The notes beneath the pieces are model-generated. The model was not told where the DNA came from. It saw only the letters and a program-made list of their open reading frames with translations, and searched no databases. Shown in pieces: positions 61,321 through 64,000 of a DNA stretch of 64,000 bases (its first letter is position 1; each line of letters opens with the position of its first letter). Origin of the DNA: CAZRIZ01 sp964625885 (lineage in GTDB: Bacteria; Patescibacteriota; Saccharimonadia; Saccharimonadales; Saccharimonadaceae); contig CAZVBM010000003.1 in assembly GCA_964625885.1 (NCBI GenBank), positions 11,087 through 75,086 on the forward strand, given 5' to 3'. The translations under genes were made by a program, and so were the position numbers.

Positions 61321-61397
61321 GGGCGGCTAGCTCAGCTGGTTAGAGCGCGTCTCTGATAAGGACGAGGTCGAAGGTTCAAGTCCCTCGCCGCCCACCA
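61321..61397 (+). tRNA. tRNA-Ile (anticodon GAT)
   Basis: Acceptor GGGCGGC/GCCGCCC, anticodon loop CTGATAA, T-loop TTCAAGT, encoded ACCA. It lies 26 bp after tRNA-Ala. Confidence 0.97.
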
Positions 61398-61419
61398 CAT
61401 ATATGATTGTTTAATAAAG

Positions 61420-61443
61420 AATCTCCTACTACGGAGGTTTTTT
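61420..61443 (+). terminator. Weak terminator after tRNA-Ile
   Basis: CTCC (61423-61426) pairs with GGAG (61433-61436), then TTTTTT. The stem is short. Confidence 0.5.
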
Positions 61444-61485
61444 GTTTGATAAACAATAAATGGTCGTTAAAATTCTAAAAAAGTC

Positions 61486-61514
61486 TTGACATTTGTTTTT
61501 TTTATCTGTATAAT
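61486..61514 (+). promoter_or_regulatory. Perfect consensus promoter of the 23S unit
   Basis: TTGACA (61486-61491), 17-bp spacer, TATAAT (61509-61514). Confidence 0.92.
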
Positions 61515-61520
61515 GGGCTA

Positions 61521-61811
61521 TCAGTTAAGCTAAAGTTCTCCTTGAACCTCTGGCGAGCAAATTTAAAAAGTTCGTTCGGGGTTTGAATCGTTTCAAAAGA
61601 AAGTCTAAAAATAGGCTTTACAATTCGAAAACCGAGTGATAAAATTAATTCTGATTTTCGAGAACAGATCGGGGTTGTAAAAATAACCACAACCGTAATG
61701 TGTTCTGGAGAAAAGGGAATACGGCAGTTTAACAATTTGGTTTAAGTAAATGACAATTTGACGACGGCGAAGGTTGGTAACTACCAATCACTAGTTGAAG
61801 TCAATGCATAA
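61521..61811 (+). other. Pre-23S leader
   Basis: About 290 nt between the promoter and the mature 23S. It contains a GTTTAACAATTT string (about 61727-61738) that resembles the boxA antitermination element, and an outer TTGAC/GTCAA stem enclosing a GGTTGGTA/TACCAATC hairpin just before the gene. No protein gene supported. Confidence 0.5.
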
Positions 61812-64000
61812 AAAGGTACTCAAGGGCGCACAAAGGATGCCTTGACGTATATTACCGATGAAGGACGTGGAAGACTGCGATAAGTCTTGGGGAGCTGTCA
61901 TCAAGCTTTGATCCAAGAAAGTCCTAATGGGGAAACCCGGCATGAGTTATGTCATGTCACCTTTAACTGAATACATAGGTTATTGAGAGGGAACCGGCTG
62001 AACTGAAACATCTTAGTAGGCTGAGGAATAAAAAGTAAATAACGATTTTCGGAGTAGTGGCGAGCGAAACGGAAATAGTCCAAACCTTTTAAGTTTTCGT
62101 CTGTTAACTCAGACGAATAAGCTGATAGGCGAATGCTTAATAGGGGTTGTGAGACATTTGATTTCAAGTCAGTCGACTCGACTTTCGAGTCGAATCAGCT
62201 GATTTGTAGCTACTGGCTATCACTGGTAGTGTAAGGTAAGAAATCTTGGTTGCTAGCGGAATGAGTTTGAAAACTCAACCATAGAGCGTGAGAGTCGCGT
62301 ATGCGAAAGCACCAAGACCTTATTTCAAATTATCTCGAGTAGGACGGGGCACGAGAAACCCTGTCTGAACCCGGCTGGACCACCAGCCAAGACTAAATAT
62401 AATATACGATCGATAGTGAACAAGTACAGCGATGGAAAGGTGAAAAGAACCCTGGGAAGGGAGTGAAATAGAGCCTGAAATTGTGTGCCTACAAAGTGTC
62501 GGAGTCCCGCCTCGGCGGGATGACGGCGTGCTTTTTGTAGAACGATCCAGCGAGTTAATTTTATCAGCGAGGTTAAGTCAATTGACGGAGCCACAGTGAA
62601 AGCGAGCCTGAATAGGGCGATATAGTTGATAGGATTAGACCCGAAACCGGGTGACCTAACCATGAGCAGGCTGAAGCTGCGGTAACACGCAGTGGAGGGC
62701 CGAACCAAGACACGCAGTAAAGTGTTTGGACGACTTGTGGTTAGCGGAGAAATTCCAATCGAACTCGGAGATAGCTGGTTCTCCTCGAAATAGCTTTAGG
62801 GCTAGCGTTATGTATTAGCAATTGGGGGTAGAGCTCTGTCAAGGTCAGGGGTCCGCAAGGATACCCACCCTTAACAAACTACGAATACCAATTGTGGAAG
62901 CATGGCAGTCAGAACGTCGGGGCTAAGCTCGGCGCTCAAAAGGAAAACAGTCCGGACCATCATCTAAGGTCCCTAAATAATACTAAGTGGGAAACAAAGT
63001 AAGATTTCTTAAACAGCTAGGATGTTGGCTTAGAAGCAGCCATTCATTTAAAGAGTGCGTAACAGCTCACTAGTCGAGAGATTTTGCGTGGAAAATGTAA
63101 CGGGGCTAAGTATTATACCGAAGATATGGGTTGTAATTTAAGATTCGTCTTAGATTGCAGCGGTAGAGGAGCGTTCCTATTGCGGTGAAGCAGTATTGGA
63201 AAGTATTGTGGAGCGGTAGGAAGTGAGAATGCTGGAATGAGTAACCATAAGATAGGTGAGAATCCTATCGGCCGTAAGAGCAAGGTTTCCAGAGCGACAG
63301 TAATTGGCTCTGGGTTAGTCGGTCCTAAGCCCAGGCGTATAGCGTAGGCGATGGACATCAGGTTAATAATCCTGAACTAGTTTTACTTTGTTTAGTGTTT
63401 ACAGCGAGGCAGTCAGAGCGGATTCATGGTATGTATCCGTCCAAGCTCGATCGGAAGGTCGAGTGAGTGAAAGTTGTTCTTCGGAGCGACGATTCTGGTG
63501 AGAGCGCTGGCTAGAAAAGCACTAAACGTGTGAGTAAATCTACCCGTACCGCAAACCAACACAGGTGCTCGAGTCGAGAAGACTAATGGCTTACGAGAGA
63601 ACCTTCGCTAAGGAACTCGGCAAAATAGCGACCGTAACTTCGGAATAAGGTCCGCCTCCACATTAGTGGATATGAGCCGCGTAAGTTAGCAAAGTATGGT
63701 TAAAAGATACCTTTTAATTTCAAAAGATTCATTTTACTGAGACAAAGCTTCTTATGCGAGAACTCACATCTAGTAATGTGGAGGCCTCAGCAAAAGAGCC
63801 CAAGCAACTGTTTATCAAAAACACAGGTCCCTGCTAACTCGAAAGAGGATGTATAGGGGCTGACGCCTGCCCAATGCTGGAAGGTCAAGGGGAGCGCTTC
63901 ACGGCGCGAACTGAAGCCCTAGTGAATGGCGGCGGTAACTATAACCGTCCTAAGGTAGCGAAATTCCTTGTCAGGTAAGTTCTGACCCGCACGAATGGCG
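61812..64000 (+). rRNA. 23S ribosomal RNA (3' part beyond the window)
   Basis: Begins near GGTACTCAAGGGCGCAC...GGATGCCTTGAC and continues with the conserved GATGAAGGACGTG, GTGAGAGTCG, ACCCGAAACCGGGTGACCTA and ACTATAACCGTCCTAAGGTAGCGAAATTCCTTGTC regions to the window edge. No intron or homing endonuclease ORF is seen in this part. By position it is roughly 200 nt longer than E. coli over the same span, with an extra hairpin near 62170-62205. Confidence 0.96.

Noticed and set aside
62325..62708. 127-codon minus-strand ORF inside 23S rRNA
   Set aside because: Chance frame in rRNA; no homing-endonuclease motif.
63930..63965. I-CeuI-like recognition sequence in 23S rRNA
   Set aside because: This is the ordinary conserved rRNA sequence, with one mismatch; no intron is present here.

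Overview
The window is a gene-dense stretch of a small bacterial chromosome, almost certainly from Candidatus Saccharibacteria (TM7, CPR/Patescibacteria). The 16S rRNA gene contains the TM7-type strings ACTGGGCGTAAAGAGTTGC and CATAAAGGAATTGACGGGGAC and ends in the variant GGATTACCTCC. UGA is used as a normal stop (for example polA at 216-218), which argues against the recoded CPR lineages. Intergenic gaps are tiny, ATGA overlaps are common, and there is no sign of an outer membrane: the type IV pilus locus has no secretin. I see no IS element, prophage or CRISPR array.

Layout. 1-9.0 kb: end of polA, a membrane-anchored unknown, mutM-holA, rpsT, a catalytically degenerate NrnA-like protein with a proline-rich tail next to truB, a MacB/LolD-type ABC exporter pair, and rpsO. 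9.0-9.9 kb: two small four-cysteine proteins on the minus strand. 10-21 kb: pnp, a family-4-like uracil-DNA glycosylase, a 2H phosphoesterase, ftsK, the rpsF-ssb-rpsR-efp cluster, a class-A beta-lactamase-fold protein, tlyA and ychF. 21.2-32.9 kb: a complete monoderm-style type IV pilus locus (pilM, N, O, a small membrane protein, pilB, pilT, pilC, major pilin, pilD, three minor pilins and a PilX-like protein). 32.9-43.7 kb: a Xer recombinase and ndk fired from back-to-back promoters, tRNAs, a parvulin-like foldase, a glycosyltransferase, a tiny leaderless ORF, a T-box-like leader with thrS, miaA, a regulator, a degenerate metallo-beta-lactamase fold, rpmB and a site-2 protease. 43.7-49 kb is rich in structural RNA: a 6S-like RNA, an RNase H protein, RNase P RNA, rplT-rpmI-infC, a YifB/ComM protein, tmRNA and two unassigned RNA candidates. 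49-59 kb: a VirB4/TraD-like ATPase with small neighbours, gyrB-gyrA and a DUF212 membrane protein. 59-64 kb: 16S rRNA, an inserted minus-strand gene, tRNA-Ala and tRNA-Ile, and a partial 23S rRNA.

How it works together. The genes serve replication and repair (polA, mutM, holA, ssb, gyrase, UDG), translation and RNA metabolism (ribosomal proteins, EF-P, IF-3, pnp, RNase P, tmRNA, ThrS, MiaA, TruB, TlyA), and surface or DNA-uptake machinery (type IV pilus, YifB/ComM, coupling-type ATPase, glycosyltransferase).

Two regulatory themes stand out. First, many transcription units place a TATAAT-like box 6-8 nt before the start codon, so their mRNAs should be leaderless; others carry a normal AGGAGG-type site. 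Second, several leaders look like regulatory RNAs. The clearest is upstream of thrS, where a T-box-like element has a bulge (TGGA) that matches the 3' UCCA end of tRNA-Thr encoded in this same window. The best candidates for undescribed biology are that T-box, the 38-codon ORF with a consensus promoter and an operator-like palindrome, the structured RNA at about 48594-48916, and the split rRNA locus in which the 16S gene forms its own transcription unit.
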